From contig MSXR01000003.1 in the NCBI GenBank assembly GCA_002083655.1, positions 62,001 through 126,000 of the forward strand: DNA of 64,000 nt. The letters run 5' to 3'. A program made the position numbers and the translations under genes. Origin of the DNA: Proteobacteria bacterium ST_bin14. Lineage in GTDB: Bacteria > Pseudomonadota > Alphaproteobacteria > Sphingomonadales > Sphingomonadaceae. Under the pieces are notes generated by a model. It was not told the origin of the DNA and made no database searches. It was given only the letters and a program-made list of their open reading frames with translations. How positions within the stretch are numbered: the stretch's first letter is position 1; every line of letters begins with the position of its first letter. This document shows positions 16,177-25,653 of this stretch, one piece after another.

Positions 16177-18027
16177 TTATTTCGGGCGGAACGACGGCTT
16201 TGGTCTGCCACCTGGACCACCCGGCCCAGCGGGGCGCGGACCACCCGGTCCAGCGGATCGCGGACCGGACGGGCCAGCTGGACGCGCACCATGTGGGCCA
16301 CCGGGGCGACCACCTGAACGGGCACCCGGCGGGCCACCTGGCCTGCCGCCCGACGGTTTTGCGTCATAACGTTTCACCGGCGGGCCACCGCGCTTGTGAC
16401 GATCATTGCCGCCTTCAGCCGCAGGGCCAGTCGCCGATGCTTCGATTTCAACGCCGCCATCATCATCGCTGCCGCCAGCGGTGCGCTTCAGCGAATCCTT
16501 GAACTTGGCAGCGGCGGCGCGCGGTATCTGGAAGAAGGTTTCGTTCGCGCCAATCCGGATCGCGCCGATTTCATTTTTGGTAATGTGCCCGCGACGGCAG
16601 ATCAGCGGCAAAATCCAGCGCGCATCGGCGTTTTGTCGCCGACCAATCGCCATCTTGAACCACACGGTATCCTCAAAACCCGCACGGTGGCCATCGGCGC
16701 TGCCCATTGGCTGCTTTGATCGGTCGATCAATTCTTCCGGCGCAGGCATTTTGGCGCGGAAGGCGCGGACCAAAGCTGCGGCGATTTCCTCAGGCGACTT
16801 TTCCGCCAGCAGGCGCTGCGCCAGCTCGCGGTCCTCCTCATCAATTTCGACGGGTTCGAGCAGCTGGACGATCAGCCGTTCGCGATCATTTTTGCGGATG
16901 TCCTCGCTTGATGGCGGGTTGATCCAGTCGGCCTCGATCTTGGCATTGCGCAGCATCGATTCGACCATCCGGCGGCGCGGATAGGGAACCACCAGGATCG
17001 CGGTGCCCTTTTTGCCTGCCCGCCCGGTACGACCCGAGCGATGCTGCAACGCCTCGCCATCACGCGGCAATTCGACATGGATGACCAGCGACAGCGTGGG
17101 CAAATCGATGCCGCGTGCGGCAACATCGGTGGCAACGCACACCCGCGCGCGCTGATCGCGCAGTGCCTGCAATGCGGCATTACGCTCATTCTGGCTATGT
17201 TCGCCCGAAAGCGCGACGGCATCAAAGCCGCGCTCGGTTAGCCCGGCGTGAAGGTGGCGCACATTATCCCGCGTCGCGCAGAACAGCATGGCAGTGCCCG
17301 CTTCGTGAAAACGCAGCAGGTTGACGACGACATTTTCGATATCGGCCGGCGCAACGGTGACGGCCTGATAGCTGATATCGCCGTGCCCGCGATCCTCACC
17401 CACCGTCGAGATGCGCAGTGCATCGCGCTGATACCGCTTGGCGAGCGCCACGATCGGCTTGGGCATCGTGGCGGAAAACAGCATCGTGCGGCGTTCATTG
17501 GGGGTCGCGTCCAGAATCTGTTCCAGATCTTCGCGGAAACCCATGTCGAGCATTTCATCGGCCTCATCGAGCACCGCGACCTTCAGCGCGCGCAGGTCGA
17601 GCGAGCCGCGCTCAAGGTGATCACGCAACCGGCCCGGCGTGCCGACCACGATATGCGCGCCCTGCGACAGGCTGCGGCGTTCCTTGGCGGCGTCCATCCC
17701 GCCCACGCACGTGGCAATGCGCGCGCCAAGCTTGCCGTAGAGCCACATCAGCTCGCGGCTAACCTGCAGCGCCAGTTCGCGCGTTGGCGCCACGACGAGC
17801 GCCAGCGGTTCGCGGATAAACGGCAGCGCGCCATTTTCGTCGAGCACTTCGCCCGCCATCGCGATGCCAAAGGCAACGGTTTTGCCGGAGCCGGTTTGCG
17901 CCGACACAATCAGGTCGCGCCCGGCTGCGTCAGGTTCGATTACCGCCGCTTGCACAGGGGTTGGGGCTGCATAGCCACGGGCGGTGAGCGCTTCGAGGAG
18001 AAGCGGGGGCAGGGTGTTGAAAGGCAT
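16177..18027 (-). CDS. DEAD-box ATP-dependent RNA helicase with Gly/Pro/Arg-rich tail
   Basis: This 616-residue DEAD-box helicase unwinds RNA with ATP; its relatives CsdA/DeaD and DbpA act in ribosome assembly and RNA decay. The Q motif is near residue 24, Walker A AQTGSGKT at 43-50, PTRELALQ near 81, DEAD at 154-157, SAT at 185-187, and HRSGRTGRAG in domain 2. After the core, about residues 450-530 resemble the DbpA-type RNA-binding domain (FKMAIGRRQNADARWILPLICRRGHITKNEIGAIRI). The last 75 residues are low-complexity repeats rich in GGRPGGP and GARPAGP, likely a disordered RNA-binding tail. A GCCGC/GCGGC hairpin lies in its leader near 18048-18063. Confidence 0.93.
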   Translation of the reverse strand: MPFNTLPPLLLEALTARGYAAPTPVQAAVIEPDAAGRDLIVSAQTGSGKTVAFGIAMAGEVLDENGALPFIREPLALVVAPTRELALQVSRELMWLYGKLGARIATCVGGMDAAKERRSLSQGAHIVVGTPGRLRDHLERGSLDLRALKVAVLDEADEMLDMGFREDLEQILDATPNERRTMLFSATMPKPIVALAKRYQRDALRISTVGEDRGHGDISYQAVTVAPADIENVVVNLLRFHEAGTAMLFCATRDNVRHLHAGLTERGFDAVALSGEHSQNERNAALQALRDQRARVCVATDVAARGIDLPTLSLVIHVELPRDGEALQHRSGRTGRAGKKGTAILVVPYPRRRMVESMLRNAKIEADWINPPSSEDIRKNDRERLIVQLLEPVEIDEEDRELAQRLLAEKSPEEIAAALVRAFRAKMPAPEELIDRSKQPMGSADGHRAGFEDTVWFKMAIGRRQNADARWILPLICRRGHITKNEIGAIRIGANETFFQIPRAAAAKFKDSLKRTAGGSDDDGGVEIEASATGPAAEGGNDRHKRGGPPVKRYDAKPSGGRPGGPPGARSGGRPGGPHGARPAGPSGPRSAGPGGPRPAGPGGPGGRPKPSFRPK

Positions 18028-18209
18028 GAACGTCCAATTGGGGTACGCCGCAAAAGGCGGCTAGGCGGGTCTTAGCGTACACGCCAGACGAGCGATGCTG
18101 CAATGCGCCATATGTGCGCATCCGTCAAGCGGGGGTGCCCCATTGCCAGCGCAGCGCCAGCCGCGATAGGGGCAAGCTGCGCCATTGTGACGCACCGGGA
18201 GCGTGCTGC

Positions 18210-18602
18210 ATGATCTATATTCTGCTTAATCTGGTGCCGATCCTGGCGGCAACGGTGCTGGGGCTTGTGCTGGGCTATCTGCATCACCGGATCGCCGGGG
18301 GCGGCGCACGCCCGCCCGCATGGGGGTTGATCGTAACGACGGCGTTGGGTGAATTCTGGCTGGCGGCGATATTGGCCGGCGCGCTGATCCTGGCCCCGCC
18401 AAAAGCTGATCCGTGGGTAATGGCCGTGGGCAGCGCGGTGGTGATCTGGGCAGGGTTTGTGCTGCCGTTACTGGCGATCACGCTTGGCTATCGCGGTGTG
18501 CCGGTGCGGCTGATTGCGCGCGATTGCGCCCATTGGCTGGTGTTGATGGTCGCGCAGGCGGTGCTGATGAAATCAATGGGGCTGGTGCCGCCGCCGGTGT
18601 GA
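18210..18602 (+). CDS. Small inner-membrane protein, DUF1761-like
   Basis: This 130-residue, very hydrophobic protein has four predicted membrane segments: MIYILLNLVPILAATVLGLVLGYL, LGEFWLAAILAGALILA, WVMAVGSAVVIWAGFVLPLLAITLGYRG, and HWLVLMVAQAVLM. Length and spacing fit DUF1761 membrane proteins, a family with no assigned function. The start ATG 18210 follows a GGGAG ribosome site at good spacing. Upstream codons in the same frame from 18114 lack membrane character. Confidence 0.7.
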   Translation: MIYILLNLVPILAATVLGLVLGYLHHRIAGGGARPPAWGLIVTTALGEFWLAAILAGALILAPPKADPWVMAVGSAVVIWAGFVLPLLAITLGYRGVPVRLIARDCAHWLVLMVAQAVLMKSMGLVPPPV

Positions 18603-18741
18603 GGGTGGTAACCATATTCGGTTCCGTCACTTCGCTGCGCGCGCAATAACGCAAATGAGATGACAATCACCCGCATGGCCGTATTGTTGCGGCGATTTGG
18701 CGTGCTAATACACTGCCACCCTCGATCACCGGATAACCCGC

Positions 18742-19242
18742 ATGCGCCACCCCACCCCCGATCCCGTTCGCCCCGGCCAGGAAAGCGTATGGGATTATCC
18801 ACGCCCCGCAATTGCGGAGCTGACGGACGCGCATTTGCGGATCATGTTCGAAGGGCAGGTGCTGGCCGAAACCCGGAACGGCGTCCGCACGCTGGAAACG
18901 AGCCACCCGCCCAGCTATTACTTCCCGCCCGCTGATGTCGATCAGGCGATGCTGGCGCTGGCGGGCGGCGGATCGAGCATCTGTGAATGGAAGGGGCAGG
19001 CACGCTATTTCGATGTGATCGGCCCGACGCGGCGATTGTCGCGGGTCGGCTGGGCATACCCCGCGCCAACCCGGGCTTTCGAGATTTTGCGCGATCATAT
19101 CGCTTTCTACGCAGCCCCCATGGACGCCTGTTTTGTCGATGGTGAACAGGTGACCCCGCAACCCGGCGGCTTTTATGGCGGCTGGATTACCAGCGCGGTT
19201 GCCGGGCCGTTCAAGGGCCCGCCCGGAACGCAATTCTGGTGA
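18742..19242 (+). CDS. DUF427 domain protein
   Basis: The 166-residue product contains the DUF427 fold: LRIMFEGQVLAETRNGVRTLETSHPPSYYFPPADV at about residues 32-66, CEWKGQARYFDVI near 83, and a repeat-like second half ending DHIAFYAAPMDACFVDGEQVTPQPGGFYGGWIT. DUF427 proteins are widespread and uncharacterised. It is the first gene of a run of four, its TGA overlapping the GTG start of the ABC ATPase by four bases, so it is probably coupled to the exporter. Confidence 0.9.
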   Translation: MRHPTPDPVRPGQESVWDYPRPAIAELTDAHLRIMFEGQVLAETRNGVRTLETSHPPSYYFPPADVDQAMLALAGGGSSICEWKGQARYFDVIGPTRRLSRVGWAYPAPTRAFEILRDHIAFYAAPMDACFVDGEQVTPQPGGFYGGWITSAVAGPFKGPPGTQFW

Positions 19243-19919
19243 GCGCCCCGCTTCTCAATGTCACCGGGCTTGCCAAATCCGTGCCGGGCGGGCGCACGCT
19301 GTTCAGCGGGCTTGACCTGACGGTTGATGCAGGCGGACTGATCGCGATTGTCGGCGAAAGCGGGGTGGGTAAATCGACCTTGCTCAACATGCTCGCCGGG
19401 CTGGACCGGGCGGATAGCGGATCAATAGCGATTGAGGGTACCGCGCTGGACGGGCTGGATGAAGCGGCGCTGACGGCGGTGCGCCGCACCCGCATTGGCT
19501 TTGTTTTCCAGGCTTTTCATGTGCTGCCCTATCTGACGCTGCGGCAGAATGTCGCACTGCCCCTCGCGCTGGTATCGAGCGACCGCGCGCAGGTGAGCGC
19601 ACAGGCGCAGGCCATGCTGGAACGGGTCGGGCTGGGGACGCGGGGCGATGGCTATGCGCGGGATCTGTCCGGCGGCGAACTGCAGCGGGTGGCGATTGCC
19701 CGCGCGCTGGTCCACCGCCCCGCGATCATTTTGGCGGACGAGCCGACCGGCAATCTTGACCCCGAAACGGCGGCGCGGGTGTTGGCGCTGTTTGCGGATG
19801 CTGTGCGCGAAGGCGGGGTGGCCGCCATCATCGTCACCCATTCCGCCGCTGCCGCCGCGATTGCGGATCGCACCTTGACGCTCACCCCCGCCGGGCTGGT
19901 TGAGCGCGCGCGTGGCTGA
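19239..19919 (+). CDS. ABC transporter ATP-binding protein, LolD/YbbA/AttE type
   Basis: This 226-residue ATPase powers the FtsX-type permease encoded next. It has Walker A GESGVGKST (about residues 38-46), a Q-loop FVFQAFHVLPYLT near 87, signature LSGGELQRVAIARAL near 144, Walker B IILADEPTGNLD near 165 and the H-loop VTHS near 200. The motif set is that of the MacB/LolD group, which extracts lipids or exports peptides rather than importing. The start is GTG 19239 in a GTGA overlap. Confidence 0.93.
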   Translation: MSAPLLNVTGLAKSVPGGRTLFSGLDLTVDAGGLIAIVGESGVGKSTLLNMLAGLDRADSGSIAIEGTALDGLDEAALTAVRRTRIGFVFQAFHVLPYLTLRQNVALPLALVSSDRAQVSAQAQAMLERVGLGTRGDGYARDLSGGELQRVAIARALVHRPAIILADEPTGNLDPETAARVLALFADAVREGGVAAIIVTHSAAAAAIADRTLTLTPAGLVERARG

Positions 19920-22425
19920 CGGGGGAATTGCCCCGGCAAGACTGGCGTTGCGCTGGCTAATCATCGGCGAATGGCGCGCGCACCCGGTGCGGCTGGCGCT
20001 GACGGCGGTGGCGATTGCGATTGGCGTGGCGCTGGGCTTTGCGGTGCATCTCGTCAACGGATCGGCGCTGGGCGCGTTTGCCGATGCGATAAAGACCGTA
20101 AACGGCACGGCGGATTTGCGCGTGCGCGCCGCCAGCCCTTTGGGGTTTGATGAGGCGCTCTATCCCCGCATCGCAACCGCACCAGGCGTGGCCGATGCCA
20201 GCCCGGTGCTGGTGCTGGCGGCGCGCGCAGGCAAGGCGCGGCTTCGGCTGATCGGGCTGGACGTGATCCGCGCGGCGCAGGTTACCCCCTCGCTTATCGG
20301 CTTTCCCGCGCGCGGGCTGGATAGCGCGGCGGACACCGCCTTTGCCGATGATGCGCTGTTCCTGTCAGCCAGCGCGATGCGCGATCTGAAGGTGAAGCCG
20401 GGCGATCCGGTTCGGCTGGTGGCGGGCGGCAGGGCGGCGGCTTTTCGCGTGGCGGGCGGGTTGCCGGGCATTGCCGAGGGGCAGTCGATTGGCGTCATCG
20501 ATATCGCCGCAGCCCAGTGGCGGTTTGATCGGCTGGGCAAGATCGACCGGGTTGATGTGAAGCTGATCAAGGGCGCAGATGATGCCGGCCTGCGCGCGAT
20601 CCTGCCGCCCGATGCGGTGATCGATACCGATACCAGCGCAGGCGCGCGCAGCGATGCGCTGTCGCGGGCATATCGCGTCAATCTGGAAATGCTCGCCCTT
20701 GTCGCGTTGCTGACCGGCGGGTTCCTGGTTTTTTCGGCGCAGTCATTGTCCGTCGCGCGGCGGCTGCGCGCCTTTGCGCTGGTGCGCACATTGGGCCTGC
20801 CACGCGCCGGGATTGTCGCCACGGTGGCATTGGAGGGGCTGGCCATCGGGGTGATCGGCGCGCTGCTCGGGCTGATGCTGGGCTATGCGCTTGCCTTTGG
20901 CGCGGTGGCGAGCCTGGGGGGTGATCTGGGTGCAGGCTATTTCAATGGCGGTGCGTCGCGGCTGGGATTTTCGCCTGTTGGCGCGACCGGGTTCTTTGGG
21001 CTGGGGGTGCTAACGGCGGTGCTGGGCAGCGTGGTGCCCGCGCGGATTGCTGCCCAGGCTGCCCCGGCGGTCGCGCTGCGCAATGCAGGCGATGTTGTTG
21101 ATCCGCGCACGCCCGTGAATTGGGGGCTGGCGGCCGGGTTGATTACCGGCGGCGGGCTGATGGCGTTTCTGCCAGCGATTGGCGGTCTGCCGCTGTTTGG
21201 TTTTGGCGCGATGGCCTTGATTTTGGCGGGCGGCATCGCCGGCATGCCGTGGCTGGCGCGTGCGCTGCTGGCCCCGCTGGCGCGGCGACCGGGCGGGTGG
21301 GTGCCGATGGATCTGGCGATCCGGCACCTGCACGGCGCACCGGGACAGGCGGCGACGGCGCTTTGTGGCATTGTCGCCAGCACCGCGCTGATGATTGCGA
21401 TGGCAGTGATGGTCACCAGCTTTCGTGGCGCGGTCGATGGCTGGCTGGGGCAAGTGCTGTCTGATGATCTCTATCTGCGTGTCGACGGTGCGGGTGGCTT
21501 TGACCGGGCAGCGCAGGCGCGGCTGGCGGCCACTCCCGGCGTGGCGCGCATCGCCTTCAGCCGCCAGATTCCGATCACGCTCGCGCCGGATCGACCACCG
21601 GTGTGGTTGATCGCCCGGCCCGTGCTGCCCGATGATCCAACGCTGATCCTGATCGACAAGGCCGCCACATTGCCCGCTAGCGCGATGCCGGTCTGGATAT
21701 CGGAGCCCGCCGCCCGACTGTACGACTGGCGGGTCGGGCAAACGGTGGCGCTCCCGATCGGCGGGCGGTTCGTGGTGGCGGGTGTGTGGCGCGATTATGC
21801 GCGGCAACAGGGCGCGGTGGTCATCCGCGATAGCGATTATGATCGGCTGACGGGCGACACCACCCGTAGCGAGGCGGCGGTTACGCTTGCCCCCCGTGCG
21901 GGTGGCGAACAGGTCGGCAAGGCGCTGATCGCGCGCGCGCCAGAAGCGCTGCGCGGCGCGGTGGATGTCGCCGCACCGGCCACGCTCCGCCGTTTTGCGC
22001 TGACGCTGTTTGATCGCAGCTTTGCCGTTACCTATTTGCTTGAGGGCGTCGCGATTCTGGTGGGGCTGGCCGGGGTTGCTGCCACCATGTCCGCCCAAAC
22101 CATCGCACGCGCGCGTGAATTCGGCATGCTGCGCCATATCGGCGTGTCGCGCCGCCAGATTGTGGCGATGCTGGCGAGCGAGGGCGCGCTGGTGGGGCTG
22201 GTGGGGGCCGCAGCGGGCATCGCACTGGGTGGCGTGCTGGCGCAGGTGCTGGTCCACGTCATCAACCCGCAATCGTTCAACTGGACGATGGACACGATTG
22301 TCCCCTGGCCAACGATTGCCGCGATTGCCGTGGCGCTGGTGGTGGCCGCGGCAGGCACGGGGGTGCTCGCCGGGCGGCAGGCGCTGAGCGGGGATGCGGT
22401 GCGCATGGTTCGGGAGGATTGGTAA
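19912..22425 (+). CDS. FtsX-type ABC transporter permease, YbbP/AttF-G type
   Basis: This is an 837-residue permease with two FtsX-like halves in one chain. A first membrane segment lies near residue 25 (ALTAVAIAIGVALGFAVHLV), followed by an extracytoplasmic domain to about 265, three membrane helices at 265-390, further helices near 410-460, a second soluble domain, and a final group of three helices from about 700 (YLLEGVAILVGLAGVAATMSAQTIARAREFGMLRHIG). The size and duplicated FtsX architecture match YbbP, or a fusion of AttF and AttG. GTG 19912, overlapping the ATPase stop, is preferred over TTG 19900. Confidence 0.88.
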   Translation: MADGGIAPARLALRWLIIGEWRAHPVRLALTAVAIAIGVALGFAVHLVNGSALGAFADAIKTVNGTADLRVRAASPLGFDEALYPRIATAPGVADASPVLVLAARAGKARLRLIGLDVIRAAQVTPSLIGFPARGLDSAADTAFADDALFLSASAMRDLKVKPGDPVRLVAGGRAAAFRVAGGLPGIAEGQSIGVIDIAAAQWRFDRLGKIDRVDVKLIKGADDAGLRAILPPDAVIDTDTSAGARSDALSRAYRVNLEMLALVALLTGGFLVFSAQSLSVARRLRAFALVRTLGLPRAGIVATVALEGLAIGVIGALLGLMLGYALAFGAVASLGGDLGAGYFNGGASRLGFSPVGATGFFGLGVLTAVLGSVVPARIAAQAAPAVALRNAGDVVDPRTPVNWGLAAGLITGGGLMAFLPAIGGLPLFGFGAMALILAGGIAGMPWLARALLAPLARRPGGWVPMDLAIRHLHGAPGQAATALCGIVASTALMIAMAVMVTSFRGAVDGWLGQVLSDDLYLRVDGAGGFDRAAQARLAATPGVARIAFSRQIPITLAPDRPPVWLIARPVLPDDPTLILIDKAATLPASAMPVWISEPAARLYDWRVGQTVALPIGGRFVVAGVWRDYARQQGAVVIRDSDYDRLTGDTTRSEAAVTLAPRAGGEQVGKALIARAPEALRGAVDVAAPATLRRFALTLFDRSFAVTYLLEGVAILVGLAGVAATMSAQTIARAREFGMLRHIGVSRRQIVAMLASEGALVGLVGAAAGIALGGVLAQVLVHVINPQSFNWTMDTIVPWPTIAAIAVALVVAAAGTGVLAGRQALSGDAVRMVREDW

Positions 22426-23477
22426 TGCGGCGGGTGATGCTGGCCGTGCTCGCGCTGATGCTCATTGCTGCGACGGGCTATCCGGTGGTGCGGCCGGGCG
22501 CGGTGCTGCGCTTTCCGGCTGATCACGGCGCGCATCCGGCGTACCGCACCGAATGGTGGTATGTGACGGGCAAGGTCAAGGCAAAGGATGGCCGCGATCT
22601 GGGTTTCCAGATCACCTTTTTTCGCACCACGCCAAAGGCTGGAAACACCAACCCAAGCCGCTTTGCCCCGCGCCAGATATTGTTCGCGCACGCCGCTTTG
22701 TCTGATCCAAAAGTCGGGCATCTGCTTCATGCTGAACGCGCCGCGCGCAGCGGCTTTGGGCTGGCACAGGCGCGGGTGGGGGACACCGACATTGCCTTGC
22801 GTGACTGGCGGATCAGGCGGCTGCCCGATGGGCGTTTTACCACAACCGTGGCGACCCGCGATTTCTCCCTGTCGCTGATCCTGCGTCCCACCCAGCCGCC
22901 GCTCCCGCAGGGGCAGGGCGGCTACAGTCGCAAAGGGCCGCGCCCTGAACAGGCGAGCTATTATTACTCAATGCCGCATCTGGCAGTGACGGGGCAGTTG
23001 GTGCGCGACGGGAAGGCGCTAGAGGTAACAGGGCAGGCCTGGCTAGACCGGGAATGGTCGTCCGATTATCTTGGTGGGCAGGCCGTGGGGTGGGACTGGA
23101 CCGGGCTGAACCTTGACGATGGCGCAGCGCTGATGGCGTTCCGGATCAGGGGTGCGGATGGCAAGGCGGTGTGGTCAGGCGGGTCGCTGCGGCGGGCGGA
23201 CGGGCGTGTCACCCGCTTTGCGCCCGGCGATGTGCGGTTCGATAGCTTTCGGCAGTGGAAGTCACCGCGCACCGGCGCGACCTATCCGGTCGGCCAATTG
23301 CTGACGGTGCGCTTGCCGGAAGGGGTGCGGCGGTGGCGGCTCGATCCGTTGTTCGACGATCAGGAACTTGATGCGCGGCGCGGCGGGCAACCGGTATATT
23401 GGGAAGGGGCGGTAAAAACGCAGGGCGGCAGCGGTTATCTGGAACTCACCGGCTATGCAGATCGATTGCGGATGTGA
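22425..23477 (+). CDS. AttH/CrtC-like lipocalin-fold protein
   Basis: This 350-residue secreted protein has an N-terminal signal segment (MLAVLALMLIAATGYPVV) and then the AttH/carotenoid 1,2-hydratase-like lipocalin domain, with DHGAHPAYRTEWWYVTGKV at about residues 33-51, GFQITFFRT, and later GQAWLDREWSSDYLGGQAVGWDWTGLNLDDG. The EWWY and DREW motifs are family hallmarks. Its start overlaps the permease stop by one base (TAATG) behind GGGAGGA. ATPase, FtsX permease and AttH together resemble attEFGH. The last 25 bp overlap galK convergently. Confidence 0.9.
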   Translation: MRRVMLAVLALMLIAATGYPVVRPGAVLRFPADHGAHPAYRTEWWYVTGKVKAKDGRDLGFQITFFRTTPKAGNTNPSRFAPRQILFAHAALSDPKVGHLLHAERAARSGFGLAQARVGDTDIALRDWRIRRLPDGRFTTTVATRDFSLSLILRPTQPPLPQGQGGYSRKGPRPEQASYYYSMPHLAVTGQLVRDGKALEVTGQAWLDREWSSDYLGGQAVGWDWTGLNLDDGAALMAFRIRGADGKAVWSGGSLRRADGRVTRFAPGDVRFDSFRQWKSPRTGATYPVGQLLTVRLPEGVRRWRLDPLFDDQELDARRGGQPVYWEGAVKTQGGSGYLELTGYADRLRM

Positions 23478-24622
23478 GGGGGTGATGAGCGGGTGGTTAG
23501 CCCCCCACTCGGACGGCAATGGTGGATCAAACCCGGCACCCGCCCAACCGCCGCAAAATGGCCCATCGCCGCCTCCCGCAGTGCGGGGATGCGGTCGATA
23601 TGCGTCAACGCCACCACGCACCCGCCAAAGCCGCCGCCGGTCATCCGCGCACCGCCAACGCCGCCGGCCGCCGCCGCCAGCGTGGCGACAAGCTGATCGA
23701 TCTCCGGCAGCGTAATATCAAAATCATCGCGCATCGATGCGTGCGATGCGGCCATCAGCGCAGCGATCACTGGCCAGTCGCTGGCCGTCAGCGCCGCCGC
23801 CATCGCCAGCGTCCGCGCATTTTCGCTCACCACATGCCGCGCCCGGCGATATGCCAGCGGATCGAGCGTCGGCTCGGCTGCCTCGAGTGTCGGCAGATCA
23901 ATGTCCCGCAGCGCCGCCACGCCGAGTTGCGCCGCCACCGCCTCGCACGCTGCGCGCCGTTCATTATAGGCACTGTCGACCAGCCCGCGCGTGATGCCCG
24001 AATGGACGATCAGCACCGCCATGTCGTCAGGCAGTGGTACGGGGTTTGTGGCAAGCGAGCGGCAATCGATCAGCAGCGCGGCATTGGCCTGGCCATGCGC
24101 GGCAATCAACTGGTCCATATTGCCGCACGCGCAGCCGACAAAGTCATTCTCTGCTGCCTGCGCGATCAGCGCCAGCGTCGTGCGATCCAGCGCCCCTTGT
24201 CGGTCAAACGCCGCCGCCAGTGCGACGCCCAGCGACGCGGATGATGACAGCCCGGCCCCCTGCGGCACATCACCCGCAATCGCGATCTGCGCGCCACCAA
24301 TGGCAATCCCGCGCGCGCGGAACACAGCGGCAATGGCGCGAACATGGGTGCGCCAGCCGGGCGCTGTCTGAAAAACCTGTCCGGGATCGAAGCTGTCACC
24401 CTCGCCATAATCGGCGCTGGTGACAGCGATCATCGCGTCCGCTGCATCGCCAATCGCCACCGCCGTGCCCCGGTCAATCGCGCAGGGCAGCACGAAACCG
24501 TCATTATAATCGGTATGCTCGCCGATCAGGTTCACCCGGCCGGGTGCATAGGTCACCCGGTGGGGCTCCTCGCCGAATGCGGCAATATACGCAGCGGTGG
24601 CGCGCTCTGCCGGCCCCGTCAT
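23453..24622 (-). CDS. galK: Galactokinase
   Basis: GalK phosphorylates galactose to galactose 1-phosphate, entering the Leloir pathway. The 389-residue product has the signature GRVNLIGEHTDYNDGFVLP (about residues 28-46), the GHMP phosphate loop PQGAGLSSSASLGVALA near 125, the catalytic aspartate in GNMDQLIAAHG near 180, and GARMTGGGFGGCVVAL near 340. It is the last gene of symporter-galT-galK, starting with ATG 24622 that overlaps the galT stop (ATGA). Its 3' end overlaps the AttH-like gene by 25 bp tail to tail. The last 25 residues or so, rich in Arg and Ser, look like read-on beyond the usual family end. Confidence 0.96.
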   Translation of the reverse strand: MTGPAERATAAYIAAFGEEPHRVTYAPGRVNLIGEHTDYNDGFVLPCAIDRGTAVAIGDAADAMIAVTSADYGEGDSFDPGQVFQTAPGWRTHVRAIAAVFRARGIAIGGAQIAIAGDVPQGAGLSSSASLGVALAAAFDRQGALDRTTLALIAQAAENDFVGCACGNMDQLIAAHGQANAALLIDCRSLATNPVPLPDDMAVLIVHSGITRGLVDSAYNERRAACEAVAAQLGVAALRDIDLPTLEAAEPTLDPLAYRRARHVVSENARTLAMAAALTASDWPVIAALMAASHASMRDDFDITLPEIDQLVATLAAAAGGVGGARMTGGGFGGCVVALTHIDRIPALREAAMGHFAAVGRVPGLIHHCRPSGGLTTRSSPPHIRNRSA

Positions 24623-25653
24623 GCCAGCACGTCCGGCACTGCGCGTAGCATCGCGGCGGCGGCTTCGGGTGTCAGATCACGCTGCGGTTCTGCCAGCATC
24701 TCATAGCCGACCATGAATTTGCGCACGCTGGCGGATCTTAACAACGGCGGATAAAAATGCGCGTGGAGTTGCCAATGGGCGACATCGGCCTCCCCAAACG
24801 CCGCGCCGTGCCAGCCCATTGAATAGGGAAATCGGCACGCAAACAGATTGTCATACCGCGCCGTCAACCGCCGCAGGATATCGGCCAGCGTCTCGCGCTG
24901 GGCTGGCGCAAGATCGGGCATGCGCTGCACGGCAAAGCGCGGCAACAGCAATGTTTCGAACGGCCAGCTCGCCCAGTACGGCACAATTGCCAGCCAATCG
25001 CCGTTGCTCGCCACCGTCCGCTCACCCTCGGCTTCGCGCCCTGCCAGATCAAGCAGCATCGGCGTGCCATGCACCGCCAGATAGGCGCGCTGCGTCGCAT
25101 CCTCCGTCGCCGCCTCATCCGGCAGATGCGCGGTCGCCCAGATCTGGCCGTGCGGGTGCGGGTTGGAACAGCCCATCATCGCGCCCTTGTTTTCAAATAT
25201 CTGCACCGACCGGTACACTGCCCCCAGCTCGGCGCTTTGCGCGCACCAGCAATCGATAATCCCGCGCACCGCCGCTGGCGACAATTGCGGCATCGTCAAT
25301 GCATGATCGGGCGAATAACAGATCACCCGCGCCACCCCGCGCGCGCTGGCGGCGGCGAACAGCGGATCGTCGCTCGCGGTATCGGGCGTATCGGGCAGCA
25401 CAGCGGCAAAATCATTGTCGAACACAAATGTGCCAGCATAATCAGGGTTCGTTTGCCCGCCCGCCCGTGCATTGCCGGGGCACAGATAGCAGCCGGGATC
25501 ATGCGAAGGCCCCGCATCGTCGGGTGCGTCCTGCTGCCCCTGCCATGGCCGCGCGAGCCGATGCGGCGATACCAGCACCCAGCGCCCGTTCAGCGGGTTG
25601 CGCCGCCGGTGCGGCTGGTCGGTCGTTCCCGTCACCGTTACCGTCCCCGTCAC
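24619..25653 (-). CDS. galT: Galactose-1-phosphate uridylyltransferase
   Basis: GalT exchanges galactose 1-phosphate for the glucose moiety of UDP-glucose. The 344-residue product has family length and the active-site HPHGQ at 166-170 with nucleophile H168. The zinc-type CYLCPGN at about 55-61 and WHGAAFGEADVAHWQLHAHFYPPLLRS in the C-terminal half are also present. It starts with GTG 25653 in a GTGA overlap with the symporter gene. An in-frame GTG six codons downstream is an alternative start. A galE gene for the next step is not visible in this window. Confidence 0.95.
   Translation of the reverse strand: MTGTVTVTGTTDQPHRRRNPLNGRWVLVSPHRLARPWQGQQDAPDDAGPSHDPGCYLCPGNARAGGQTNPDYAGTFVFDNDFAAVLPDTPDTASDDPLFAAASARGVARVICYSPDHALTMPQLSPAAVRGIIDCWCAQSAELGAVYRSVQIFENKGAMMGCSNPHPHGQIWATAHLPDEAATEDATQRAYLAVHGTPMLLDLAGREAEGERTVASNGDWLAIVPYWASWPFETLLLPRFAVQRMPDLAPAQRETLADILRRLTARYDNLFACRFPYSMGWHGAAFGEADVAHWQLHAHFYPPLLRSASVRKFMVGYEMLAEPQRDLTPEAAAAMLRAVPDVLA

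Noticed and set aside
23519..24244. Plus-strand frame inside galK
   Set aside because: Antisense shadow; galK is complete on the other strand.
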